Positions 56,455 to 64,000 of a stretch of 64,000 bases of DNA are shown one piece after another; the stretch's first letter is position 1, and every line of letters starts with the position of its first letter. Under the pieces are notes generated by a model, which was not told where the DNA came from, made no database searches, and worked only from the letters and a program-made list of their open reading frames with translations. Origin of the DNA: Vibrio amylolyticus (GTDB taxonomy: Bacteria > Pseudomonadota > Gammaproteobacteria > Enterobacterales > Vibrionaceae); contig NZ_JAJHVV010000001.1 of the NCBI RefSeq assembly GCF_023145695.1, positions 496,001-560,000 of the forward strand, read 5' to 3'. The position numbers and the translations under genes are program-made.

Positions 56455-58620
56455 TTAGTTAAACAACCCTTTTAATGCGCCACGGATAGCATCTTTGGTT
56501 TTCTCGTCACCAATTTTGTCACCGTATTTTTCTTCCAGCTTATTAAGACCACGATCGATCTCTTTCTCTGCTTTCTGTTTTAATACATCATCAAAAATCA
56601 ACGAAAACTGAGGCTGTGTCCATGCACCATGAATACGGATAGGAATCGTCACGTCTTTAAGCTCATCAATGTCCTTACCGCCCTGCCCTTTTAAAGAACC
56701 TACGACAGAGGTACTGATCGTCATATCAACGGTTTCATTAATGTAGTTAGCTTTACCTTCCCCTCTCACTCTCAACAAAGGAGATTGAGCAGTCAGGTTG
56801 TTCGTCGTAACCACGCCTTTATTCAGTTTCAGCGTCGCTTTCATTGCACTAAAGTCGGTTTTCTGAGGTTCATCATGATCATCAATTTTTCCACCCGTAA
56901 AGCGAGCGTAGTTATCACGAATCACCTGAGCAACGTTAATACCATTCACCGCACCGTCTTCGAAGTTGATATCAACGGTACCTACTAGGTTTTTCTTAAT
57001 ACCTGTTGGTGTTAAGCTTTTACCTTTAACATCCACGTTAATATTACCTGTTCCCTCAAGCATCTCATTATCAGCGACATCTTTGAGCAATGGTAAAACC
57101 TGTACGCCTTTAATACGTTTCTTAGCCGTGTAACTTGCTGGCGTTTTACGTGCATCAAGTTTTGCGCTGGCTTTGATAGAACCCTTGTAGAGTTTAGAGC
57201 TGAATGACGTAAGCTCAGCCACACCACGATTCACCGAGAAATTCGCAGTCACATCTTGCATCTTCGCGTTACTCGCCTTGAACTTATCAATCACTATTGT
57301 GCCTTTCACATCTAAGGTTTTTAGTGCTGATAAATCAGGTTCAACTTCGGTTGTATTACTTGATGCAGATTTCGTTGGTGACGTTTTAGCGGCTTTATTA
57401 TCACCACTACTTGATGGCGTTCCTTCACTTGAAGTGCTTGTCTTTGATGCCGGCTCAGTTTGAGCTAACCCTAAAAACTCATCCAAATCGATATTTGGGC
57501 TATGGAGGTTAAAGCGAACCTTAGGGATTTCAAGAAGCGTTACATTCGCTTCTCCATCGAGTTCAATGGCATTTGCTGTCAGTTTTTCAAGAATGAATTG
57601 CAGATGGCTCTTGTTTAAATCAAAACTCAAATCAGACGCCATATCTACTTTCATTGGGCTTTGTGGTAAAGCGTCACCTTTGAAAGTGGCATCCAGTGTT
57701 AGTTTCTTCAGCAGAACCTTCGAAACAGCGCTGTCAACGGCTAGCTGCCCTGCTCCTTTCATATCAAGGTCCAACCCTGCAGCATTACCCAAAATCGCAT
57801 ACGTTAGGTTATTTACTTTGTCGAATTCAAACGTATCCAAACCAATTTTGGCGGACTCGATGGTGTTAGCTGGGTCGTTAAAACTTGCATCAAGAGCTAT
57901 ATTTTTCAAAGCGTAACGAGAGAAGTCAGACGCTAAATTAAACTCCGCTTGCCCTTTCGCGGCAAACTCTTGCTGATTATTTTGGCCTTTCGCTGCAAAT
58001 GTGGCTGTCGTCCAGTTATCAAATTCGAATTGAGATAATCCAAGAGCAACATCGTAAAGTTTGGTAAACGAACCTGTTTGGTGGTCTTGAATTTCAAGCA
58101 CCGCATTTGAAACCGTAACACCCGCTAAATTGATGCTCCACTGCGAAGACGCTGAAGAGCTCGCTGCTGACGAATCTGCTTGTGTTTGCTCAGATGACGT
58201 TACCTCTGTTGCAGCTTGATCTGCTTGAGATGACGTCAAGGCATCAATATTACGTTCGCCAGTTTTTAGTGTCTCAAGGTAAAATTCAGCTCCATCTAGC
58301 GTGACGTTTCCGATTTCCAATTTCTGGTCAAACAGCGGCATCACCGAAACATCAACACCAATAGAGCTCACTTTAAAAAGATTCGGCTGACTAAACCCTT
58401 GAGGGTTCTTTAATGCTGTTCTTCCTAGCTCAAAACCAATCGAAGGAAAAAACTGCCAACTAATATCCCCATCAATAACAAGTTCAAGCCCCGTATGTTG
58501 TTTAGCTTGCTCTACGATTAAAGGCTTAAATTGATTAGGGTTAACGAGAAAAACCAGAGCGGCGATCGCTATAAAAATAACGGACAACGGGATGGCAATG
58601 AACAGAAACAGTTTTTTCAT
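56455..58620 (-). CDS. asmA: AsmA-family inner-membrane/periplasmic protein
   Basis: A 721-residue AsmA protein: one N-terminal membrane helix (residues 4-26), then a large periplasmic domain of repeating beta strands as in bridge-like lipid transporters. The LFLVNPNQFKPLIVEQAKQ start and the ITFSAL-like C-terminal amphipathic region fit the family. AsmA-like proteins carry phospholipids toward the outer membrane in E. coli. Two Ser/Thr/Ala-rich linkers (about 130-160 and 390-420) make it longer than E. coli AsmA (617). It lies close to udk, as in E. coli. A diverged copy of its last 130 bases is at 55662. Confidence 0.88.
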   Translation of the reverse strand: MKKLFLFIAIPLSVIFIAIAALVFLVNPNQFKPLIVEQAKQHTGLELVIDGDISWQFFPSIGFELGRTALKNPQGFSQPNLFKVSSIGVDVSVMPLFDQKLEIGNVTLDGAEFYLETLKTGERNIDALTSSQADQAATEVTSSEQTQADSSAASSSASSQWSINLAGVTVSNAVLEIQDHQTGSFTKLYDVALGLSQFEFDNWTTATFAAKGQNNQQEFAAKGQAEFNLASDFSRYALKNIALDASFNDPANTIESAKIGLDTFEFDKVNNLTYAILGNAAGLDLDMKGAGQLAVDSAVSKVLLKKLTLDATFKGDALPQSPMKVDMASDLSFDLNKSHLQFILEKLTANAIELDGEANVTLLEIPKVRFNLHSPNIDLDEFLGLAQTEPASKTSTSSEGTPSSSGDNKAAKTSPTKSASSNTTEVEPDLSALKTLDVKGTIVIDKFKASNAKMQDVTANFSVNRGVAELTSFSSKLYKGSIKASAKLDARKTPASYTAKKRIKGVQVLPLLKDVADNEMLEGTGNINVDVKGKSLTPTGIKKNLVGTVDINFEDGAVNGINVAQVIRDNYARFTGGKIDDHDEPQKTDFSAMKATLKLNKGVVTTNNLTAQSPLLRVRGEGKANYINETVDMTISTSVVGSLKGQGGKDIDELKDVTIPIRIHGAWTQPQFSLIFDDVLKQKAEKEIDRGLNKLEEKYGDKIGDEKTKDAIRGALKGLFN

Positions 58621-58671
58621 TAGCTTTTTCCTTGCTGGAAGTAATTCCTTTCAATCATTGTATAGGAATTA

Positions 58672-58704
58672 GAAAAAAGAAAGTGGCACTTAAAGTGCCA
58701 CTTC
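58672..58704 (-). terminator. terminator after udk
   Basis: On the minus strand AGTGGCACTTTAAGTGCCACT is followed by TTCTTTTTTC, about 100 bases beyond the udk stop and before the asmA start. Confidence 0.75.
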
Positions 58705-58802
58705 TCTTAACAAAAATAAAGACTCAATTGCGCTTTGAATTTGAGATTTAACCTAATCCAAACATGCAATAGCATCAAAAGGTTAGATTACTCAGCGGCA
58801 AT

Positions 58803-59444
58803 TTACGCTTTAAGTAATTTAGCGATATGCGCTTTTAAAACATCGATAGCGATTCGGTTCTTACCACCACGAGGGACAATAATGTCGGCATACTGCTTCG
58901 AAGGCTCAATGAACTGCATAAACATTGGGCGTACTGTCTCTTGGTACTGAGCCAACACTGACTCCATAGTACGGCCACGCTCTTCCACATCACGTTTAAC
59001 TCGACGAAGTAAGCAGATGTCTAGCGGAGTGTCCATAAAGACCGTTGCATGCATTAAATCACGCAAACGTGGATCAGTTAGAAGTAAGATACCTTCTAAA
59101 ATGATCACTTTCTTTGGTGTCAGAGTAGTCGTATTCTCCATACGAGTATGCTCAGAATAACTGTACTCAGGGACTTCTACTGCGTCGCCTTTCAGTAATT
59201 GCTCAAGGTGCTGACAAAGCAAGTCATGGTCTAGCGCTTTAGGGTGATCGTAATTCGTTTTTACACGCTCTTCCATACTCAGGTGGGTTTGGTCGTTGTA
59301 GTAACAATCTTCTGTGATGACACCAATTTGATCAAAACCTACTTTTGCACACAGCTCTTTATAGACAGTACTTGCGATAAGACTCTTACCAGAAGCCGAT
59401 GCGCCAGCAATTCCGATGATGACACATTGATTATTCTCAGACAT
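58803..59444 (-). CDS. udk: uridine kinase
   Basis: Phosphorylates uridine and cytidine with GTP or ATP in pyrimidine salvage. The P-loop GASASGKSL is at residues 14-22; the nucleoside site has the EDCYYNDQ and [12 protein letters not shown] motifs, and VILEGILLL leads to the catalytic domain. Length 213 matches E. coli Udk. Transcribed alone, in the same direction as asmA. Confidence 0.96.
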   Translation of the reverse strand: MSENNQCVIIGIAGASASGKSLIASTVYKELCAKVGFDQIGVITEDCYYNDQTHLSMEERVKTNYDHPKALDHDLLCQHLEQLLKGDAVEVPEYSYSEHTRMENTTTLTPKKVIILEGILLLTDPRLRDLMHATVFMDTPLDICLLRRVKRDVEERGRTMESVLAQYQETVRPMFMQFIEPSKQYADIIVPRGGKNRIAIDVLKAHIAKLLKA

Positions 59445-59614
59445 TTTTACACCCAGTGATGATTTGGAGGAACAGATAAACGGCCCGATTATAGGCAGTT
59501 CATTCTATAGATTCTAGTCGTCTGCTGAGTTTTATGTCAGCTTTTACGTAAATAGAATAACAAACCATCATGCAATCGATTACCAAGAATAAAAAGCCTT
59601 AAATATCTTAACGA

Positions 59615-60706
59615 CTAGTCGGCTACTTGCTGGAAAGCGATAGCATCTGGCTTCACTTTTCCCTGCCAATATAAGCAACTGCACACTCTTTCAGCTAAGG
59701 CCAGATAGCGCTGCGTATGCTCACAAAGCGACGTTTCGTTTGATGGCGAGACGACGGTAGGAACGCCTTTATCGATATCTTCTCGCACTTTAATATGCAA
59801 TGGAATCTGCGCTAATAGTGACAGGCCATACTCGACTGATAAGCTTTGCGCACCACCCGCACCAAAGATATGCTCTTTTTCACCACAATGACTGCAGATG
59901 TGATAGCTCATATTTTCAACTAATCCAATTACGGGCACATCAACTTTGTTGAACATGGCTGCGCCCTTACGAGCATCCGCTAAAGCAAGATCTTGTGGCG
60001 TAGTGACAATTACAGCACCTGTCACCGGAATTTGTTGAGATAACGTCAACTGAATATCCCCCGTTCCCGGTGGCATGTCGATAATCAAATAATCAAGTTC
60101 AGGCCACTCTGTCTCATTCACCAATTGCGCTAACGCTTTTGAGGCCATTGGCCCACGCCATATCGCGGCTTCTGATTTATCCACCAGATAACCAATAGAA
60201 TGTGTATGAATGCCATGCGCTTCTATCGGTTGCATCCACTTGTTGTCTCGAACTTCTGGTTTTGCGTCTTCTTGCCCGAGCATCATTGGCACTGACGGAC
60301 CATAAATATCGGCATCAAGTAGCCCGACTTTCGCCCCAGACTTTGCAATCGCTAATGCTAAATTCACCGAAGTCGTTGATTTACCGACGCCCCCTTTAGC
60401 AGAAGTAACCGCAATCACATTTTTTACGCCCTTAATTGGCGTTGGTACGGGTGTTTCTAGGGTTTTAACACGGCTTAATATTGAATATTCAAATGACCCA
60501 ACATGTTGAGCCTGCTGAGACGCGTCGATCCAATCACGTAGAGAATCGATAAGTTCGTTGGCTGCAAATGGAATCGAGATCTGAAAAACGCCTGTTGGTA
60601 AAATAGTAACGATACCCACTTGGCTGGCCCAACCATCGATGAGATTTTGATGGCTAAATTCATTGAGCCACTGACAAAACTCCGCTTTAGACTGAAACTG
60701 ACGCAT
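59615..60706 (-). CDS. apbC: iron-sulfur cluster carrier ApbC/Mrp
   Basis: P-loop ATPase that carries Fe-S clusters to target proteins. An N-terminal DUF59-like segment is followed by the ATPase with the deviant Walker A SAKGGVGKSTTSVNLA near residue 115, DADIYGPSVPMML, and the cluster-binding CxxC in HICSHCGEKEHIFG. I chose the start at 60706 because an AGGAG site lies five bases upstream; the frame is open 27 codons further. Length 363 agrees with E. coli ApbC. It is divergent from metG, as in E. coli. Confidence 0.94.
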   Translation of the reverse strand: MRQFQSKAEFCQWLNEFSHQNLIDGWASQVGIVTILPTGVFQISIPFAANELIDSLRDWIDASQQAQHVGSFEYSILSRVKTLETPVPTPIKGVKNVIAVTSAKGGVGKSTTSVNLALAIAKSGAKVGLLDADIYGPSVPMMLGQEDAKPEVRDNKWMQPIEAHGIHTHSIGYLVDKSEAAIWRGPMASKALAQLVNETEWPELDYLIIDMPPGTGDIQLTLSQQIPVTGAVIVTTPQDLALADARKGAAMFNKVDVPVIGLVENMSYHICSHCGEKEHIFGAGGAQSLSVEYGLSLLAQIPLHIKVREDIDKGVPTVVSPSNETSLCEHTQRYLALAERVCSCLYWQGKVKPDAIAFQQVAD

Positions 60707-60861
60707 AACATCTCCTTTTTTAGCAATCCTAACACTGGAAAGGGCACGACTGAACCCTAAAAAAACTGCGGGAATAGCCCGTACCACACCTTGGAGTTAA
60801 TCGCCGCATGCGGTAGTATTAGCCATCATTTTTATACCTATCAAGAAGCGAAATATTAAGT

Positions 60862-62922
60862 ATGGCGACTGATTCAAGGAAACTGCTTGTAACTTGTGCC
60901 CTTCCGTACGCTAACGGTTCAATCCACTTAGGTCATATGCTTGAGCATATCCAAGCGGATATCTGGGTTCGTTACCAGCGTCTACGTGGCAACACTGTAA
61001 ACTTCATCTGTGCAGACGATGCACACGGCACGCCTATAATGCTGAAAGCTCAGCAAATGGGCATTACCCCAGAAGAGATGATTGCAGCAGTGAGCGAAGA
61101 GCACCAAAAAGACTTCGCCGGTTTTGATATCAGCTTTGACAACTACCACAGCACACACTCTGAAGAGAACCGTGAGCTCGCTTCTCATATCTACCTTGAG
61201 TTGAAAAAGAATGGCTTTATTTCTAGCCGCACTATCTCTCAATTGTTTGATCCAGAAAAAGAGATGTTCTTACCAGACCGCTTCGTAAAAGGTACTTGCC
61301 CTAAATGTAAGTCAGAAGACCAGTACGGTGATAACTGTGATAACTGTGGTGAGACATACAGCCCAACTGAGCTAATCAATCCTAAGTCTGCAGTGTCTGG
61401 TGCTACTCCAGTAATGAAAGATTCTGAGCACTTCTTCTTCGATCTGCCTCAATTCGAAAGCATGCTGAAAGAGTGGACACGTTCTGGTTCACTGCAATCT
61501 GAAACCGCGAACAAGATGCAAGAGTGGTTTGAGTCTGGTCTTCAGCAGTGGGATATCTCACGTGACGCGCCTTACTTTGGTTTCGAAATCCCAGGCGAAA
61601 AAGACAAGTTCTTCTACGTATGGCTAGATGCCCCAATCGGCTACATGGGTTCATTCAAAAACCTATGTGACAAGCGCGATGACCTAGATTTCGATGAGTA
61701 CTGGAATAAAGACAGCTCAACAGAGCTTTACCACTTCATCGGTAAAGACATTGTTTACTTCCACAGCCTATTCTGGCCTGCAATGCTTGAAGGCTCTGGT
61801 TTCCGTAAGCCAAACAACGTATTCGTACACGGCTACGTAACGGTTAACGGCGCGAAGATGTCCAAGTCTAAAGGCACCTTCATCAAAGCAAGTACATACC
61901 TAAACCACTTAGACCCTGAGTGTTTACGTTACTACTACGCGGCGAAACTAAACAGCCGTATCGATGACCTTGACCTTAACCTTGAAGACTTCACTCAACG
62001 TGTAAATGCTGACGTAGTAAACAAGATTGTAAACCTGGCATCTCGTAACGCTGGCTTCATCACTAAGCGTTTCGAAGGTAAGCTTTCTGCTGAATTTGCT
62101 GAACCTGAGCTTTACAACGAATTCGTAGCAGCGGCTGAGCGTATCGGTCAGCTATACGAAACTCGTGAATTTAGCCGCGCTATTCGTGAAATTACTGCAT
62201 TAGCTGATAAAGCGAACCAGTACATTGATGAAAAAGCACCTTGGGTTCTTGCCAAAGAAGAAGGCAAAGAAGCTGAGCTTCAACAAGTATCTTCTGTAGG
62301 TATTAACCTGTTCCGCGTTCTAATGGCTTACCTAAAACCTGTAATGCCTGAACTTGCAGCTCGCACTGAAGCATTCTTAAACGAAGAGCTAACGTGGGAA
62401 GCGATTGCTACACCGCTAACTGATCACGAGATCACTAAGTTCAAAGCGCTATTTAGTCGTATTGATCCTAAGAAAGTGGAAGCAATGGTTGAGTCTTCAA
62501 AAGAAGATGCAGCAGCAGAAATGGCAGCCAAAGAGAAAGCAGAAGCTGAGAAAGAAAAAGCGAGCAAAACAGAGCTAGAGAAAGAGCCAATCGCCGATGA
62601 GATTGAGTTCGATGCGTTTGCTGCTGTCGATATGCGTATTGCTCGTATCATCTCTTGTGAAGAAGTGCCAAAAGCGAACAAACTACTGAAATTCCAATTG
62701 GATATCGGCGGTGAAACGCGTCAGGTATTCTCTGGGATTAAATCAGCGTACAAACCTGAAGAGCTAGAAGGTAAGCTAACCGTTATGGTCGCAAACCTGA
62801 AACCTCGTAAGATGAAGTTTGGTATGTCTGAAGGCATGATCTTAGCAGCAGGCCCTGGTGGCAGCGATCTTTGGATCCTTGAGCCACACGAAGGTGCTCA
62901 ACCTGGTATGCGCGTGATGTAA
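60862..62922 (+). CDS. metG: methionyl-tRNA synthetase
   Basis: Charges tRNA-Met. The class I motifs are the HLGH at residues 22-25 and KMSKS at about 332-336. The zinc knuckles CPKC and CDNCG lie around residue 145. The C-terminal domain, after an Ala/Glu/Lys-rich linker, is the tRNA-binding dimerisation domain ([15 protein letters not shown] onward). The 686 residues match the long bacterial form. The start at 60862 follows an AAG-rich leader 75 bases from apbC. Confidence 0.97.
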   Translation: MATDSRKLLVTCALPYANGSIHLGHMLEHIQADIWVRYQRLRGNTVNFICADDAHGTPIMLKAQQMGITPEEMIAAVSEEHQKDFAGFDISFDNYHSTHSEENRELASHIYLELKKNGFISSRTISQLFDPEKEMFLPDRFVKGTCPKCKSEDQYGDNCDNCGETYSPTELINPKSAVSGATPVMKDSEHFFFDLPQFESMLKEWTRSGSLQSETANKMQEWFESGLQQWDISRDAPYFGFEIPGEKDKFFYVWLDAPIGYMGSFKNLCDKRDDLDFDEYWNKDSSTELYHFIGKDIVYFHSLFWPAMLEGSGFRKPNNVFVHGYVTVNGAKMSKSKGTFIKASTYLNHLDPECLRYYYAAKLNSRIDDLDLNLEDFTQRVNADVVNKIVNLASRNAGFITKRFEGKLSAEFAEPELYNEFVAAAERIGQLYETREFSRAIREITALADKANQYIDEKAPWVLAKEEGKEAELQQVSSVGINLFRVLMAYLKPVMPELAARTEAFLNEELTWEAIATPLTDHEITKFKALFSRIDPKKVEAMVESSKEDAAAEMAAKEKAEAEKEKASKTELEKEPIADEIEFDAFAAVDMRIARIISCEEVPKANKLLKFQLDIGGETRQVFSGIKSAYKPEELEGKLTVMVANLKPRKMKFGMSEGMILAAGPGGSDLWILEPHEGAQPGMRVM

Positions 62923-62970
62923 TACTCACTACTCGCTTCCAATACAGAAGCAAAAGTAGAAAATAGAAGT

Positions 62971-63016
62971 CCCCGTTATGGCTAACTTATTAGCATCGAA
63001 TAACGGGGATTTTTTT
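62971..63016 (+). terminator. terminator after metG
   Basis: CCCCGTTA / TAACGGGG stem with a 22-base loop, followed by ATTTTTTT. Confidence 0.75.
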
Positions 63017-63127
63017 GTCGATAGAAATAACAACTGTAAAGGGTTCGTAAAGTTATCTATCGGTATATTGTAATAAGATGACGCCTTCTATACGCTACGC
63101 AAATCATGATGATAAGTAGAGTGTGTA

Positions 63128-63673
63128 ATGAGACTTCTAGTATTGGCAACAACCGCTTTGTTAAGCGCCGCAGTAAACGCAACTCCCTTCGTAAACGCTC
63201 AAATTGGCGTAGGCTCAGATAAGGCCAATAAGATTTCATTTGGTTACGCAGTCGATAAACACGCATTATCGTTGGGCTATATGGCAACAGAATCAGACAG
63301 CGATAAAACCTACACACAAGGAACATCTCCATTTTCAGAGCATTATGAAGCAGAAGCTCAATTTGCCGTACTCGACTATGAATATACGCTGGGAAGCTTT
63401 GATGGCTTCGATATGATGATCAATGCTTCATTCGGCCTTGGTAATACGGACAACAAGTTAATTCGAACCAACATGAGCTCTAACGAAGTTATTTCGACAG
63501 ACAAGAGTGATCATAGCGCCACCTATTACGGCCTATTTTTTGGCGTATCGAGAACCTTTGAAAGTGTCGACGACCTTAGCATTTACGGGTTAGTTGGCGT
63601 TGATTCTTATGACTATGAAGAATTTGATAGTGGCGGTTTCTCTGGAAGCGTTGGATTAAGATACCGATTTTAA
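63128..63673 (+). CDS. small outer-membrane beta-barrel protein, function unknown
   Basis: A 181-residue protein with a signal peptide (residues 1-18, ending VNA), alternating polar and apolar strands and a C-terminal aromatic signature ending YRF, the usual OmpA-barrel insertion mark. It resembles the small outer-membrane proteins of gammaproteobacteria, of about eight strands. No porin or adhesin motif is seen. It has no clear ribosome site beyond GAGTGTGTA and stands alone between two terminators. Confidence 0.75.
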   Translation: MRLLVLATTALLSAAVNATPFVNAQIGVGSDKANKISFGYAVDKHALSLGYMATESDSDKTYTQGTSPFSEHYEAEAQFAVLDYEYTLGSFDGFDMMINASFGLGNTDNKLIRTNMSSNEVISTDKSDHSATYYGLFFGVSRTFESVDDLSIYGLVGVDSYDYEEFDSGGFSGSVGLRYRF

Positions 63674-63708
63674 TCAGAATAAATCTTCAGTCATTTCAAA
63701 TGATGTGT

Positions 63709-63738
63709 AAAAAAAGCTGGCCCTAGAGCCAGCTTTTT
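63709..63738. terminator. bidirectional terminator between the barrel gene and the RND gene
   Basis: AAAAAGCTGGC / GCCAGCTTTTT stem with a six-base loop, between convergent genes. Confidence 0.85.
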
Positions 63739-63767
63739 ATTTACCAAGAGTAAACAGGTAAAAGTTA

Positions 63768-64000
63768 CTATGCCTCGCTTTCTGGTTTCCACCACCACTG
63801 ATAAAACTTAGACGAGCCACGTTTGATATCGTTCAGTACCAAATAAAGAATCGGCACCAATAATAACGTTACAAAGGTAGAGAATAGAATACCAAACGCT
63901 AATGACACGGCCATTGGTATCATCACCTGAGCTTGAAGGCTAGTTTCAAGCATCATTGGCACCAAACCAAAGAACGTGGTTAGAGAGGTCAAGATAACCG
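63768..64000 (-). CDS. RND-family efflux transporter, C-terminal part (runs off the window)
   Basis: The last 77 residues of an inner-membrane RND pump (AcrB or MdtBC type). The helix-rich end reads [33 protein letters not shown] and [11 protein letters not shown] before a hydrophilic tail. The substrate cannot be told. The rest lies beyond base 64000. Confidence 0.9.
   Translation of the reverse strand, partial: VILTSLTTFFGLVPMMLETSLQAQVMIPMAVSLAFGILFSTFVTLLLVPILYLVLNDIKRGSSKFYQWWWKPESEA

Overview
This window looks like chromosome 1 of a Vibrio or close Vibrionaceae relative. The housekeeping genes match gammaproteobacterial proteins closely, and the order ptsG-ycfH-holB-tmk-mltG-pabC-fabF-acpP-fabG-fabD-fabH-plsX-rpmF-yceD is the enterobacterial/vibrio fatty-acid and phospholipid cluster. 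The neighbourhoods adhE-ychE, yejKLM, topB-grxD-sodB plus a VC2046-type gene, and asmA/udk/apbC/metG point the same way. All assignments come from reading the sequence; no database search was run.

Layout. 1-11730 (minus strand): start of ptsG, then ycfH, holB, tmk, mltG and pabC, the fab genes with acpP, then plsX, rpmF and yceD. 11878-19495: the Maf nucleotidase yceF, rluC, and rne behind a long leader with a clear promoter; then a SulP anion transporter and a small glycine-zipper protein that appears to have lost its conserved tail to a stop codon. 19735-27992: adhE, ychE (MarC family), a Tat-exported PhoX phosphatase with a candidate triple Pho box, a voltage-gated potassium channel with a zinc ribbon, and asd. 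28238-34204: a lipoprotein and a membrane-anchored orphan HPt protein, then yejK and the divergent yejL-yejM.

34403-44972 is the accessory part: an orphan ParA-like ATPase, an AT-rich gap, tRNA-Ser(UGA), and a tight five-gene operon. The operon holds a COG4671-like GT-B glycosyltransferase, two GT4 glycosyltransferases, an ABC exporter and a 782-residue protein with two APH-type kinase catalytic lobes. It runs tail-to-tail into ugd (UDP-glucose 6-dehydrogenase), whose coding sequence it overlaps. This is my best candidate for an undescribed system: it could build, phosphorylate and export a glycan or glycolipid, possibly using the UDP-glucuronate that Ugd makes.

45173-51311: a promoter whose -10 lies inside a strong Fur box, driving a 39-residue membrane peptide and an SDR; then topB, grxD, sodB, a VC2046-family gene, a degenerate SDR-fold protein without the catalytic Tyr/Lys, and a low-molecular-weight tyrosine phosphatase. 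51360-58620: a phospholipase D/cardiolipin synthase lipoprotein, cobO, a UbiG-like methyltransferase paralogue with an SDR, a diverged remnant of the asmA 3' end beside a lone PAS-like fragment, and asmA itself. 58803-64000: udk, apbC/mrp, metG, a small outer-membrane barrel protein of unknown function, and the C-terminus of an RND efflux pump.
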